In this document: one piece after another, positions 19,319 through 30,445 of the stretch | How the letters are laid out: every line of letters begins with the position of its first letter | Position numbering within the stretch: the first letter of the stretch is position 1 | DNA from: Roseitranquillus sp963709765 | GTDB taxonomy: Bacteria > Pseudomonadota > Alphaproteobacteria > Rhodobacterales > Rhodobacteraceae | Assembly: GCA_963709765.1 (NCBI GenBank) | Contig: CAVPXL010000015.1 | Coordinates: 186,001 to 250,000, forward strand | Direction: 5' to 3' | DNA: 64,000 nucleotides | Notes under the pieces: generated by a model | What the model saw: the letters and a program-made list of their open reading frames with translations, nothing else | The model's database searches: none | Told to the model about the DNA's origin: nothing | Translations under genes and position numbers: made by a program

Positions 19319-20980
19319 ATGCTCGACATCCCTCTCTGGAAGCGGGTGCTGGTCTGGAGCCTCGTGGCTCTGGGCGTCGCCGCAGCTGTGCCGAATCTCT
19401 TCTACGGGAGGGTCGAGACGGCAAATGACGCCCGCGCCGCGATCGAGACCGCGGGCGCCACGCCCGAACGGATCGAGGCGGCTTCGGGCTGGCCCGACTG
19501 GTTGCCCTCGGGGCTGGTCAATCTCGGGCTCGATCTGCGCGGGGGCGCGCATCTTCTGGCAGAGGTTCAGGTCGAGGACGTCTATGCCGATCGTCTCGAC
19601 GGCTTCTGGCCCGAGGTCCGCGATGCTCTGCGTGACGAGCGGACGAGCGTCGGCACCATTCGCAGACAACCCTCCCCCCCGGACGAATTGCGGGTCCGCA
19701 TCTCGCAGCCCGAGGGACTGGCCCGCGCGCTCGAGGTCGTGCGCAGCCTGGCCAGTCCGATCACCACCCTTACCGGTGTCGGCGGGCGCGACATCGAGGT
19801 CGACGGCAGCGGCGACACGTTCACCGTCACGCTCAGCGAAGACGAGCGTCAGGCCACCGACGACCGGACCGTGCGCCAGAGCCTCGAGATCGTGCGCCGG
19901 CGTATCGACGAGGTCGGGACGCGCGAACCGACGATCCAGCGCCAGGGCTCCGATCGCATCCTGATCCAGGTGCCGGGCGTCGGATCCGCCGAGGAACTGA
20001 AGGCGATCATCGGCACCACCGCGCGGCTCACCTTCCATCCCGTGATCTCGCGCACTTCCGACGGCGAGGCCGATCCCGGCGGGCGGAACCTGCTCCTGCC
20101 GTCCATGGACGAGGAGGGAGTCTACTATATCCTCGAGCCGAGCCCGGTCGTCACCGGCGAGGAGCTGGTCGATGCCCAGCCGGCCTTCGATCAGAACGGC
20201 CGACCGGCGGTCAACTTCCGCTTTAACCCGGCCGGGGCCCGCAAGTTCGGTGACTACACGGCCGAGAACATCGGCAGCCCTTTTGCCATCGTTCTTGACG
20301 ACGAGGTGATCTCGGCGCCGGTGATCCAGAGCCACATTCCAGGCGGATCGGGGATCATCACGGGGCGTTTCACGGTCGAGGATTCGACTGAACTCGCTGT
20401 CCTGTTGCGGGCGGGCGCGCTTCCGGCGGAACTCACGTTCCTCGAGGAGCGCACGATCGGGCCGGAACTTGGCCAGGACAGCATCGACGCAGGGCGCATC
20501 GCCTCGGTCGTGGCTTTCGGGGCCGTTCTGGTGGTGATGACGCTGAGCTACGGGCTCTTCGGCATCTTCGCCAACATTGCGCTCATCATGAACATCGCGA
20601 TGATCTTCGGTCTTCTCTCGGCCATTGGCGCGACCCTGACCTTGCCGGGCATTGCGGGCATCGTCCTGACGATCGGCATGGCCGTGGACGCCAATGTGCT
20701 GATCTTCGAGCGGATCCGCGAGGAGCTGAAGATCGCGCGCGGTCCGGCCCGTGCGATCGAACTGGGTTACTCCAAAGCCCTCAGCGCGATTATCGACGCG
20801 AACATCACGACCTTCATCACGGCCGTGATTCTCTTCGTGATGGGTTCCGGCCCGGTGCGCGGTTTCGCCGTGACCCTGGGCCTTGGCATCATCACGTCCG
20901 TCTTCACTGCCGTCTTCGTGACCCGCCTGATGATCGTCATGTGGTTCGAGCGGCGGCGTCCCAAAACGATCGAGGTCTGA
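19319..20980 (+). CDS. secD: SecD, protein export membrane subunit
   Basis: 553 residues. One N-terminal helix, a large periplasmic P1 domain opened by LGLDLRGGAHLLAEV, then five C-terminal helices in the RND-like region with IVLTIGMAVDANVLIFERI. SecD/SecF use the proton gradient to pull preproteins across after SecA. It overlaps nothing; secF begins 2 bases after the stop, so the two are translationally coupled. Confidence 0.97.
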   Translation: MLDIPLWKRVLVWSLVALGVAAAVPNLFYGRVETANDARAAIETAGATPERIEAASGWPDWLPSGLVNLGLDLRGGAHLLAEVQVEDVYADRLDGFWPEVRDALRDERTSVGTIRRQPSPPDELRVRISQPEGLARALEVVRSLASPITTLTGVGGRDIEVDGSGDTFTVTLSEDERQATDDRTVRQSLEIVRRRIDEVGTREPTIQRQGSDRILIQVPGVGSAEELKAIIGTTARLTFHPVISRTSDGEADPGGRNLLLPSMDEEGVYYILEPSPVVTGEELVDAQPAFDQNGRPAVNFRFNPAGARKFGDYTAENIGSPFAIVLDDEVISAPVIQSHIPGGSGIITGRFTVEDSTELAVLLRAGALPAELTFLEERTIGPELGQDSIDAGRIASVVAFGAVLVVMTLSYGLFGIFANIALIMNIAMIFGLLSAIGATLTLPGIAGIVLTIGMAVDANVLIFERIREELKIARGPARAIELGYSKALSAIIDANITTFITAVILFVMGSGPVRGFAVTLGLGIITSVFTAVFVTRLMIVMWFERRRPKTIEV

Positions 20981-20981
20981 G

Positions 20982-21950
20982 ATGCGTCTGAAACTCGTTC
21001 CCGACGAGACCTCCTGGGACTTCTTCTCGCGCTGGAAGCTCTGGCTCGGGATATCCGGAGCCATGATGATCGTGGCTCTGGTGTCGTTCCTGATCCAGGG
21101 CCTCAATTACGGCATCGATTTCCGCGGCGGCACGACAATCAGGACCCAGAGCACGCAGGCGCTGGACGTGGGCACCTACCGTGACGCCATCACGCCACTC
21201 GACCTCGGCGATGTGTCGATCACCGAAATCTTCGATCCCGCTTTTGGCCCGGACCAGAACGTGGCGATGATACGGGTACAGGCGCAGGATGAGCAGGAAA
21301 GCGTCTCGGCCGAGACGATCGCGGCCATCGAGGCCGCGCTGCAATCCGTCGTTCCCGATATCTCGTTCGTCTCCGTCGAATCGGTGGGACCAAAGGTGTC
21401 CGGCGAACTGATCCAGGCTGCGATCCTGGCGGTCCTGCTGGCGATCGGCGCGGTGCTGGTCTACATCTGGCTGCGCTTCGAGTGGCAGTTCGCTCTGGGA
21501 GCCGTTCTGGCGCTGGTGCACGACGTCATCCTGACCATCGGCGTCTTTTCGGAACTGCAGATCCGTTTCGACCTGGCGATCATCGCGGCGCTCCTGACCA
21601 TCGTCGGCTATTCGCTGAACGACACCGTCGTCGTCTTTGACCGGGTCCGCGAGAACCTGTTGAAGTACAAGAAGCGCCGCCTCAAGGAGGTGCTGAACCT
21701 GTCGATCAACGAGACCCTGAGCCGGACGTTCATGACCTCGTTCACGACGCTACTGGCGCTCATTTCGCTCTTCCTTCTTGGAGGTGACGTGATCCGCGGC
21801 TTCGTCTTCGCGATGATCTGGGGGGTTGTCGTGGGAACATATTCGTCGATTTTCGTGGCGTCTGCGGTCCTCCTCTGGTTCGGCGTCAAGCGCGACTGGT
21901 CGAAGCCCGATGCCAACCAGGGCAACCGTTACGCCCATATCGACGCCTAG
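20982..21950 (+). CDS. secF: SecF, protein export membrane subunit
   Basis: 322 residues: N-terminal helix, the FRGGT motif (GIDFRGGTTI near residue 46), a short periplasmic domain and five C-terminal helices with TIVGYSLNDTVVVFDRV. It forms the heteromer with SecD. An Mth938-like gene follows after 30 bases and the ccm genes after that, so a long plus-strand export/cytochrome maturation unit is plausible. Confidence 0.97.
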   Translation: MRLKLVPDETSWDFFSRWKLWLGISGAMMIVALVSFLIQGLNYGIDFRGGTTIRTQSTQALDVGTYRDAITPLDLGDVSITEIFDPAFGPDQNVAMIRVQAQDEQESVSAETIAAIEAALQSVVPDISFVSVESVGPKVSGELIQAAILAVLLAIGAVLVYIWLRFEWQFALGAVLALVHDVILTIGVFSELQIRFDLAIIAALLTIVGYSLNDTVVVFDRVRENLLKYKKRRLKEVLNLSINETLSRTFMTSFTTLLALISLFLLGGDVIRGFVFAMIWGVVVGTYSSIFVASAVLLWFGVKRDWSKPDANQGNRYAHIDA

Positions 21951-21980
21951 CGTCGCGAGAGCGCGGGACAGGGGGGTGCC

Positions 21981-22334
21981 ATGCGCCTGAACGACGTCGA
22001 TTTCTCAGGTGCCCGGCCCATCGACGGCTATGGGCCGGGATTCTTTCGTGTCGGCGGCCATGTTCATCATGGAGCGATCCTCATCCTGCCCGCGGGGGTC
22101 TTCGCCTGGGACGGCTACGAGGATACCGCTCGACTGCACGCGACGGTCCGAGATATCGATCTGCTCTTTGTCGGCACCGGGGCAGAGGTCACGCATATCC
22201 CGCCGAGACTGCGCAACGGGCTCGAGGAAGCGGGGCTGGGCGTCGAGTCCATGGCATCGCCGCAAGCATGCCGCACCTACAACGTGCTGCTTTCCGAGGG
22301 CCGGCGCGTCGGCGCCGCACTCCTGCCGGTCTGA
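21981..22334 (+). CDS. Mth938-like domain (NDUFAF3/DUF498) protein
   Basis: 117 residues spanning a single Mth938-like domain: IDGYGPGFFRVGGHVHHGAILILP early, LLFVGTGAE in the middle and TYNVLLSEGRRVGAALLPV at the end. The eukaryotic relative NDUFAF3 assists respiratory complex I assembly; the bacterial role is unproven. In Rhodobacterales this gene commonly sits next to secDF, as here. The spacing to ccmA is 14 bases. Confidence 0.85.
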   Translation: MRLNDVDFSGARPIDGYGPGFFRVGGHVHHGAILILPAGVFAWDGYEDTARLHATVRDIDLLFVGTGAEVTHIPPRLRNGLEEAGLGVESMASPQACRTYNVLLSEGRRVGAALLPV

Positions 22335-22348
22335 GCAGCGCGGCCGAT

Positions 22349-22963
22349 ATGCGCCTGACCGTCGATCATCTGTCTTGCGCACGCGGCGGTCTGCCGGTGC
22401 TCGAGGGGGTCTCGTTCAGCATGGAGCCGGGCCAGGCGCTTCTGCTTCGCGGACCGAATGGCGCGGGAAAGACCACGCTTCTGCGGACGCTCGCCGGTCT
22501 GCAGCCGCCCACCGCGGGCCGCGTGTCGCAGGGCCCCGAAGCCTTTGCCTATGCCGCCCATGCCGACGGCGTGAAGGCCACCATGAGCGTGCGGGAAAAC
22601 CTCGCGTTCTGGGCCCGGATCTACGGCTCGAACCAGCTCGACGGTGCGGTGGAGGCGTTCCGCCTCGAGGATCTGATTGACCGTCCGGCCCAGAACCTCT
22701 CGGCCGGCCAGCGTCGAAGGCTGGGCCTGGCGCGTCTTCTGGTGACAGGGCGGCCGATCTGGTCGCTCGACGAGCCTACGGTATCGCTGGACCGCGAGGC
22801 GGTTGCGCAGTTCATCGTCGCCGTGACGCGGCATCTTTCGACAGGCGGCATGGCGCTCATCGCCACTCATGTTGACCTAGGGCTTTCGGCAGATGCCCTC
22901 GAACTCGGAGCCTATCGCGCCAAACCGCCATCGCTTGCGGATTTTGACGAGGCTTTCCTGTGA
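22349..22963 (+). CDS. ccmA: CcmA, heme exporter ATPase
   Basis: 204 residues, small ABC ATPase. Walker A GPNGAGKTTL, signature LSAGQRRRLGLARLL, Walker B region PIWSLDEPTVSLD. With CcmB, CcmC and CcmD it drives release of holo-CcmE in system I cytochrome c maturation. ATG 22349 is used. The stop overlaps the GTG start of ccmB. Confidence 0.95.
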   Translation: MRLTVDHLSCARGGLPVLEGVSFSMEPGQALLLRGPNGAGKTTLLRTLAGLQPPTAGRVSQGPEAFAYAAHADGVKATMSVRENLAFWARIYGSNQLDGAVEAFRLEDLIDRPAQNLSAGQRRRLGLARLLVTGRPIWSLDEPTVSLDREAVAQFIVAVTRHLSTGGMALIATHVDLGLSADALELGAYRAKPPSLADFDEAFL

Positions 22964-23616
22964 GCGCGCTCTTCCTGCGCGACCTGCGCCTTGCGGTGCG
23001 CGCCGGTGGCGGTTTCGGCCTTGCGATCGCCTTCTTCCTGATCCTCACGGTGCTGGTTCCGTTCGGGGTCGGGCCACAGGCGCGGCTTCTCTCCGAAATC
23101 GCCCCCGGCATCCTGTGGGTCGGGGCACTTCTGTCGTCGCTGCTCTCGCTCGACCGGATGTTCGCGCTCGACCGCGAGGATGGCTCGCTCGACTTGTTGG
23201 CGACCTCGCCGCTGCCGCTCGAGGGGCTTGTCATGGCCAAAGCGGCGGCGCATTGGCTGACAACCGGACTGCCGCTGACCGTAGCCGCGCCACTCTTCGG
23301 CCTGCTCCTGCACCTGTCGGCCTCCGGGCAGGCCTGGCTCCTCGTCACACTCGCGATTGGCACGCCGGCGCTGTCGATGATTGGCGGGTTCGGTGCCGCG
23401 CTGACAGTGGGGCTCAAGCGCGGCGGCCTGCTTCTGTCGCTGCTGGTGCTGCCGCTCTACATGCCGACCCTGATCTTCGGCGCCGAGGTGGTCCGGCGCG
23501 GAACCGCCGGACTGGACGTGGCCACGCCCTTGCTGATGCTGGCCGGCGTCACCCTTGGCACGCTTGCGATCCTGCCATTCGCGGCCGCTGCGGCGCTCCG
23601 CGTGAACTTGAGGTGA
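22960..23616 (+). CDS. ccmB: CcmB, heme exporter permease
   Basis: 218 residues, six hydrophobic segments. The opening MSALFLRDLRLAVRAGGG and the EDGSLDLLATSPLPLEGLV segment are typical of CcmB. It begins with GTG 22960, overlapping the ccmA stop, so the two subunits are translated together. Confidence 0.95.
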   Translation: MSALFLRDLRLAVRAGGGFGLAIAFFLILTVLVPFGVGPQARLLSEIAPGILWVGALLSSLLSLDRMFALDREDGSLDLLATSPLPLEGLVMAKAAAHWLTTGLPLTVAAPLFGLLLHLSASGQAWLLVTLAIGTPALSMIGGFGAALTVGLKRGGLLLSLLVLPLYMPTLIFGAEVVRRGTAGLDVATPLLMLAGVTLGTLAILPFAAAAALRVNLR

Positions 23617-23671
23617 CCCCATGACGCAGCCGTGGCTTGAGCGCCTCCGGAGCAGGGCGTAAGGCAGGAAC

Positions 23672-24400
23672 ATGTCCATCTGGGAATATGCAAATCCGAA
23701 CCGCTTCATGGCGACGACCGCGCGGCTGACGCCGTTGATCGGGGCCATCGCCGCGCTGGCGCTTGCCTGCGGGCTGATCTGGGGCTTCTTCTTTACGCCC
23801 GACGATTATCGGCAGGGCGCAACCGTGAAGATCATCTACCTTCACGTGCCGGCGGCGCTGATGGCGATCAATGCTTGGATGATGATGCTGGTCGCGTCCC
23901 TGATCTGGCTGATCCGGCGACATCATGTCAGCGCGCTGGCCGCCAAGGCCGCGGCGCCCGTCGGGATTACGATGACGCTTATCGCACTCTTCACCGGCGC
24001 GGTCTGGGGCAGTCCGATGTGGGGGACGTGGTGGGCCTGGGATCCGCGCCTGACCTCGTTCCTGATCCTGTTCCTGTTCTACCTCGGTTACATCGCGCTC
24101 TGGCAGGCAATTGAGGATCCCGACACGGCGGCGGACCTCACGTCCGTTCTGTGTCTGGTCGGCTCGGTGTTCGCCATCCTGTCGCGCTACGCCGTGCTGT
24201 TCTGGAATCAGGGTCTGCATCAGGGGGCGTCGCTCTCGCTCGATGCGGAAGAAAACGTCGCCGATGTCTTCTACTTCCCGCTGCTTCTGTGCATCGCGGG
24301 GTTCGTGCTGCTGTTTGTCGCGCTGGTATTCCTGCGGACGCGGACCGAAATCAGACGAAGGCGGCTGCATGCGCTGGCCTTGCGGGAGAGGATGGGCTGA
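23672..24400 (+). CDS. ccmC: CcmC, heme-handling membrane protein
   Basis: 242 residues, six transmembrane segments and the tryptophan-rich periplasmic signature WGSPMWGTWWAWDPRLT that binds heme. Flanking histidines are present (YLHVPAAL and the NQGLHQGASL loop). CcmC loads heme onto CcmE. It is 55 bases after ccmB and overlaps ccmD by one base. Confidence 0.96.
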   Translation: MSIWEYANPNRFMATTARLTPLIGAIAALALACGLIWGFFFTPDDYRQGATVKIIYLHVPAALMAINAWMMMLVASLIWLIRRHHVSALAAKAAAPVGITMTLIALFTGAVWGSPMWGTWWAWDPRLTSFLILFLFYLGYIALWQAIEDPDTAADLTSVLCLVGSVFAILSRYAVLFWNQGLHQGASLSLDAEENVADVFYFPLLLCIAGFVLLFVALVFLRTRTEIRRRRLHALALRERMG

Positions 24401-24546
24401 TGCCGGATCTAGGGAAATACGCGGTCGAGGTGCTGGCAGCCTATGGTGTCAGCCTCGCTCTCCTCGGCGTGCTCGTGGCGCTGAGCGTGGTGCAGGCCAC
24501 GCAGGTCAAGCGGCGCCTTGACGAGAAGGATCGTCGTCGTGGCTAG
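24400..24546 (+). CDS. ccmD: CcmD, small heme exporter subunit
   Basis: 48 residues: one hydrophobic helix (about 8-30, YAVEVLAAYGVSLALLGVLV) and a basic C-terminus (KRRLDEKDRRRG), the standard CcmD layout. It starts inside the ccmC stop and ends 8 bases inside ccmG. It holds CcmE in the CcmABC complex. Confidence 0.9.
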   Translation: MPDLGKYAVEVLAAYGVSLALLGVLVALSVVQATQVKRRLDEKDRRRG

Positions 24547-25075
24547 ACCGTCTCTGATGATGCTTCTGCCATTGGCGCTCTTCGCCGGGCTGGCCGGCAT
24601 GTTCGCCATTGGAATGTCGCGGGACGATCCCGAGGCGCTGCCATCAACGGCAGAGGGCGCTCCGGTGCCTGCCTTGAATCTTGTGCCGCTGGGGGACAAC
24701 GCGCCCTTCGACGAGGCCGTCCTTCGTGAGCCGGGTGTGAAGCTTGTGAATTTCTGGGCAAGCTGGTGCGTGCCCTGCCGAGTGGAACACCCGAACCTGG
24801 AAGCCTTGGCTGCGGAGGGCGTTCCGATCTACGGCGTCAATTACAAGGACAAGGATCAGGCGGCACTCGATTTCCTGCAGGAGCTGGGCAACCCCTACGA
24901 GGCCGTGGCCGCGGACGATTCCGGTCGCAACGGGATCGAGTGGGGCCTTTACGGGGTGCCGGAGACCTATGTGATCGACGGGGACGGGATCGTGCGTCTG
25001 CGTTTTGCCGGCCCGCTCACTCAGGACGTGATCGAGACAAAGATCCGTCCGGCGATGGAGGCGGCGGCCGAGTGA
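24539..25075 (+). CDS. ccmG: CcmG/DsbE thiol:disulfide interchange protein
   Basis: About 178 residues: an N-terminal membrane anchor (residues 6-25) and a thioredoxin domain with active site WCVPC in FWASWCVPCRVEHP, plus the cis-Pro loop GVPETYVID. It reduces apocytochrome c thiols in the periplasm. GTG 24539 is preferred because GAGAAGGA lies 9 bases upstream and it overlaps the ccmD stop; a TTG at 24518 is possible. ccmE, ccmF and ccmH are not in this window. Confidence 0.94.
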   Translation: MARPSLMMLLPLALFAGLAGMFAIGMSRDDPEALPSTAEGAPVPALNLVPLGDNAPFDEAVLREPGVKLVNFWASWCVPCRVEHPNLEALAAEGVPIYGVNYKDKDQAALDFLQELGNPYEAVAADDSGRNGIEWGLYGVPETYVIDGDGIVRLRFAGPLTQDVIETKIRPAMEAAAE

Positions 25076-25077
25076 CG

Positions 25078-25170
25078 CTGCGATTGCTGCTTTGACCTGC
25101 ATTGGTGGATGGTCGCCGTGTTCACGCCATGCTTGCCCCGGAGTTCGGTAGTCGGCATCTCCGCCTCCTA
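25078..25170 (-). pseudogene. Fragment of IS3-type transposase orfA
   Basis: On the minus strand a short open stretch reads MPTTELRGKHGVNTATIHQC. It resembles the helix-turn-helix of IS3-family OrfA proteins (pattern CRKHGVSSATFYKWK). No start, flanking repeat or remaining length is present; it is a relic at most. The similarity is short, so the call is tentative. Confidence 0.35.
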
Positions 25171-25239
25171 GACGAGCGCCCTCTGAAACATGGATTCTTG
25201 GCGTAGTCGCTCAATTTCCGGCCACGGCCCGATATCCGG

Positions 25240-25482
25240 TGGAGCCGGGAGTACTTCAGCGATGCCCTGACGGACGGGCGTCGATTCAGCCCGCTGGCCA
25301 TCATCGGCGACCATGCCCGCGAGTGGCTTGCCCCTTATCGCAGATACGTCGTCGTACGGACTGCCTCGTTCGCGAGTCGGGTGCCGCATGGCTGCAACGA
25401 TCACCGGCCGCACTCCGGCCTCGGGAACATCAAGCCCCTCGAAATCTTCGTAAAAAGGCGATTGCGAATGCGCGACGCATAG
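25240..25482 (+). pseudogene. Remnant of IS3-family transposase orfB (integrase core)
   Basis: One open frame of about 80 codons without a proper start. It begins EYFSDALTDGRRFSPLAIIGD, matching the strand before the first catalytic Asp of IS3-type rve integrases (FVSDALTDGRRFR-x-L-x-V-x-D). It ends NDHRPHSGLGNIKPLEIF, matching the C-terminal N-x-x-RPHSALG-x-x-P motif. The stretch between, including the second Asp and the Glu of the DDE triad, is missing or scrambled, so the element is dead. The first fragment's opposite orientation to the orfA fragment implies rearrangement. Confidence 0.6.
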
Positions 25483-25839
25483 CCGCCGACACCACCCTGA
25501 GAATTCTCGGAAAAGCCGGAGGGGAGAGGGGTCTCAGGTCGAGTTCGCTCGCAGTCGCACTCTCAGATCCGGGCTGCAACTCGGCTGGTCAGGATCTTTC
25601 TGCAGGAGGCCGGGGTCTCTATAGAGGGAATTCCGCGCCGCTTCGTTCGGGAAGTACCGCGCCATCGCTGAGCCACGACATCATGATTGACGCCGAGAAC
25701 TCGCCGCGAGTGGTCGCGGCGAGCCCCTTGTCATTGAAGATCTGGAACCCGGCCGGAGGTCGGGACGATCGGCCTCCGCGTCCTGAAGCGGAAAATGCGT
25801 CAGTCGCGAAGGCCGAGTTCTCTCAAGTATAAGCGAAGC
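25483..25839. other. Gene-free stretch between IS remnant and acnA
   Basis: About 360 bases with no supportable gene. It contains the diverged repeat copy at 25680-25785. I saw no clear intrinsic terminator for acnA (minus) or ccmG (plus) here. Confidence 0.6.
25680..25785 (-). repeat. Diverged intergenic repeat with conserved stem-loop, copy 1
   Basis: About 105 bases whose reverse complement aligns with 34360-34468. The core is a perfect inverted repeat, CTCGCCGC at 25700-25707 and GCGGCGAG at 25716-25723, around an 8-base loop. The same 8-bp arms flank a different loop in the other copy. Matches extend on both sides, with a gap in the less conserved half. Nature of the element unknown. 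Confidence 0.55.
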
Positions 25840-28613
<2,774 letters not shown>

Positions 28614-28829
28614 TGCGCGCTCCCTTTGTGCTGGATCTGGTTCGAGGTTGCGTCTGCTGTATCGCCTTGCAACCCGCGCAATCAAGGGGTCGCGCGGATT
28701 TTCTGTATACTATTGTGCACCGGGGCGTCGCATTTCCGGGTTTCGGCGTCCCGCCTTCTCGCGCAGGCTTGATTGGCGGCGCCTCCCTCGGTTGGCTAGC
28801 GTACAGAGAACGGCAAGACAGGACATGCT

Positions 28830-29525
28830 TTGATCCGGATCCTCGCAGTCGCGGCAGCTCTGGCGACATTACCTACCTTTGTTGCGCGGGCCGAGAGCCC
28901 GGTCGTGGTCGAGCTCTTCACGTCCCAGGGCTGTTCTTCCTGTCCCCCGGCAGATGCGCTTCTGGGCCGTCTGACCGAACGCGAAGACGTTCTGCCGCTG
29001 TCGCTTCACGTGGATTACTGGGATTATATCGGCTGGGCCGACATCTTCGCCAAACCGTCCTTCACCCGCCGGCAGAAGGGCTATGCCAAGGCGTCGGGCG
29101 AGCGGATGATCTATACGCCGCAGATGATCGTCAGCGGTCGTGAGCGGCTTGTCGGCCCAAAACCCATGAAACTTGCCGAGATCATCCGCGCCCGGGGCGG
29201 CGCCCCGAGCCCGGTCCGGATCGCAGCTCTTCGCCGCGGTGGCGAGCTGAAGGTGGAACTCTGGCCCGCGGGCTCGGTGCCGGGCAGCATGGTCGTGCAA
29301 CTGGTGCGGTTCCTGCCCCGCGCCGAAGTGGAGATCGCACGCGGCGAGAATGCCGGCCGCAGGCTGGTCTATCACAACATCGTCACGGACTGGCGCCGAC
29401 TGGCTGATTGGGACGGCACGAGTCATGTGAGCCTGTCCGTGGAAATCGACGGCGATGACAGCGCGGCCGTTCTCGTGCAGGGTGTCGATTACGGCCCGAT
29501 TTTTGCGGCTGCGTCCGTGCGCTGA
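28830..29525 (+). CDS. DUF1223 secreted thioredoxin-like protein
   Basis: 231 residues. A signal peptide (about 1-21, ending VARA) is followed by VVELFTSQGCSSCPPADALL, a CxxC-containing thioredoxin-like motif that defines DUF1223, and by DYWDYIGWAD. Function unknown; exported. It starts with TTG 28830, with AGGA 7 bases before it. Its 3' end overlaps the convergent acyltransferase gene by 37 bases. Confidence 0.85.
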   Translation: MIRILAVAAALATLPTFVARAESPVVVELFTSQGCSSCPPADALLGRLTEREDVLPLSLHVDYWDYIGWADIFAKPSFTRRQKGYAKASGERMIYTPQMIVSGRERLVGPKPMKLAEIIRARGGAPSPVRIAALRRGGELKVELWPAGSVPGSMVVQLVRFLPRAEVEIARGENAGRRLVYHNIVTDWRRLADWDGTSHVSLSVEIDGDDSAAVLVQGVDYGPIFAAASVR

Positions 29526-30397
29526 CGCTCCGGCTTCCAACGCCGGTGAATCCAGAACCACTGATCCATGTGCCGGCGCACCTGGCATTCCAGGCTGTCG
29601 TTGAGGGCCTGCGTCATCGTCGTGGCATCGGTGTGCGGAACTGGCGCCTCGAAGGTGGTGCGGAACGACAATCCGTCGGGTTGTCGGACGCTGTAGACCG
29701 GGATCAGCGGCGCCTTGTTGCGCAGCGCGAGCTGCGCCGCCGAAAGGGCGGTCGGGGCAGGCTCGCCGAAAAATGAGAGCGGCTCTCCGTCCTTGGCCCA
29801 GATATCGATCAGAAAGGCGACCATCCCGCCGGTCTTGAGATACCGCAAAAGATGTCCGAGGCCGTCGCGCGTGCTCGGGAAAAGCGGCTCGCCAATCGCC
29901 GAGAGGGCGCGCACGTAGTGACGGTTGAAGTGCCGGTTGCGCATCGGCCGGTAGAGGCCGCCGACTGGGTAGCCACGCGAGAGCAGGGCTACGCGTGCCG
30001 CCGTGAAGTTGCCGAAATGCCCCGTGACGAAGATCACGGGCTTACCCTTGCGATGGGCCTCTTCGACAACGGGGAGGCCCGGGCCTTCGATCGGCATGGT
30101 TGCGACGTGATCGAAGAACTCGCGGCCGGAATAGATCTCGATCAGGGTGCGTCCGACATTCTCGGGAACGCTCCGCTCCAGCCGGCGACGATCTTCGGCC
30201 GGCAGGTCCGGCAGGACATGGTCGAGGTTGTCGCGGATCCGCTTTCGCCAACCTGCGACGGGCGCGAGGACGCGCGACACGAACCAGCCCATGAACCGCA
30301 GACGTACGCAATAGGGCAGGGCGAGCGCCAGACCAAATACGGCGCGCACCGCCAGATCGACGGGCAGATCGGCACGACGGCGACGGCTTCTTGCCAT
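29489..30397 (-). CDS. LpxL/HtrB-family lipid A (lauroyl) acyltransferase homologue
   Basis: 302 residues, with a hydrophobic N-terminal anchor after a basic start (MARSRRRR). The family block VTGHFGNFTAARVALLSRGY is at about 125-144 and the YRPMRNRHFN block follows. These enzymes add secondary acyl chains to lipid A at the inner membrane. The expected HX4(D/E) catalytic motif reads His127 then Thr132: the usual acidic residue is replaced by Thr. It is therefore either a divergent member or carries a sequence error at that codon. Confidence 0.8.
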   Translation of the reverse strand: MARSRRRRADLPVDLAVRAVFGLALALPYCVRLRFMGWFVSRVLAPVAGWRKRIRDNLDHVLPDLPAEDRRRLERSVPENVGRTLIEIYSGREFFDHVATMPIEGPGLPVVEEAHRKGKPVIFVTGHFGNFTAARVALLSRGYPVGGLYRPMRNRHFNRHYVRALSAIGEPLFPSTRDGLGHLLRYLKTGGMVAFLIDIWAKDGEPLSFFGEPAPTALSAAQLALRNKAPLIPVYSVRQPDGLSFRTTFEAPVPHTDATTMTQALNDSLECQVRRHMDQWFWIHRRWKPERQRTDAAAKIGP

Positions 30398-30445
30398 GCC
30401 GGTGTCTTTAGCAGCGTCGCGGGCCGTGGCAAGCGAGCGGGGATG

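Noticed and set aside
18806..21106. Very long minus-strand open frame opposite secD/secF
   Set aside because: A GC-rich shadow of secD and secF; no motif and no ribosome site.
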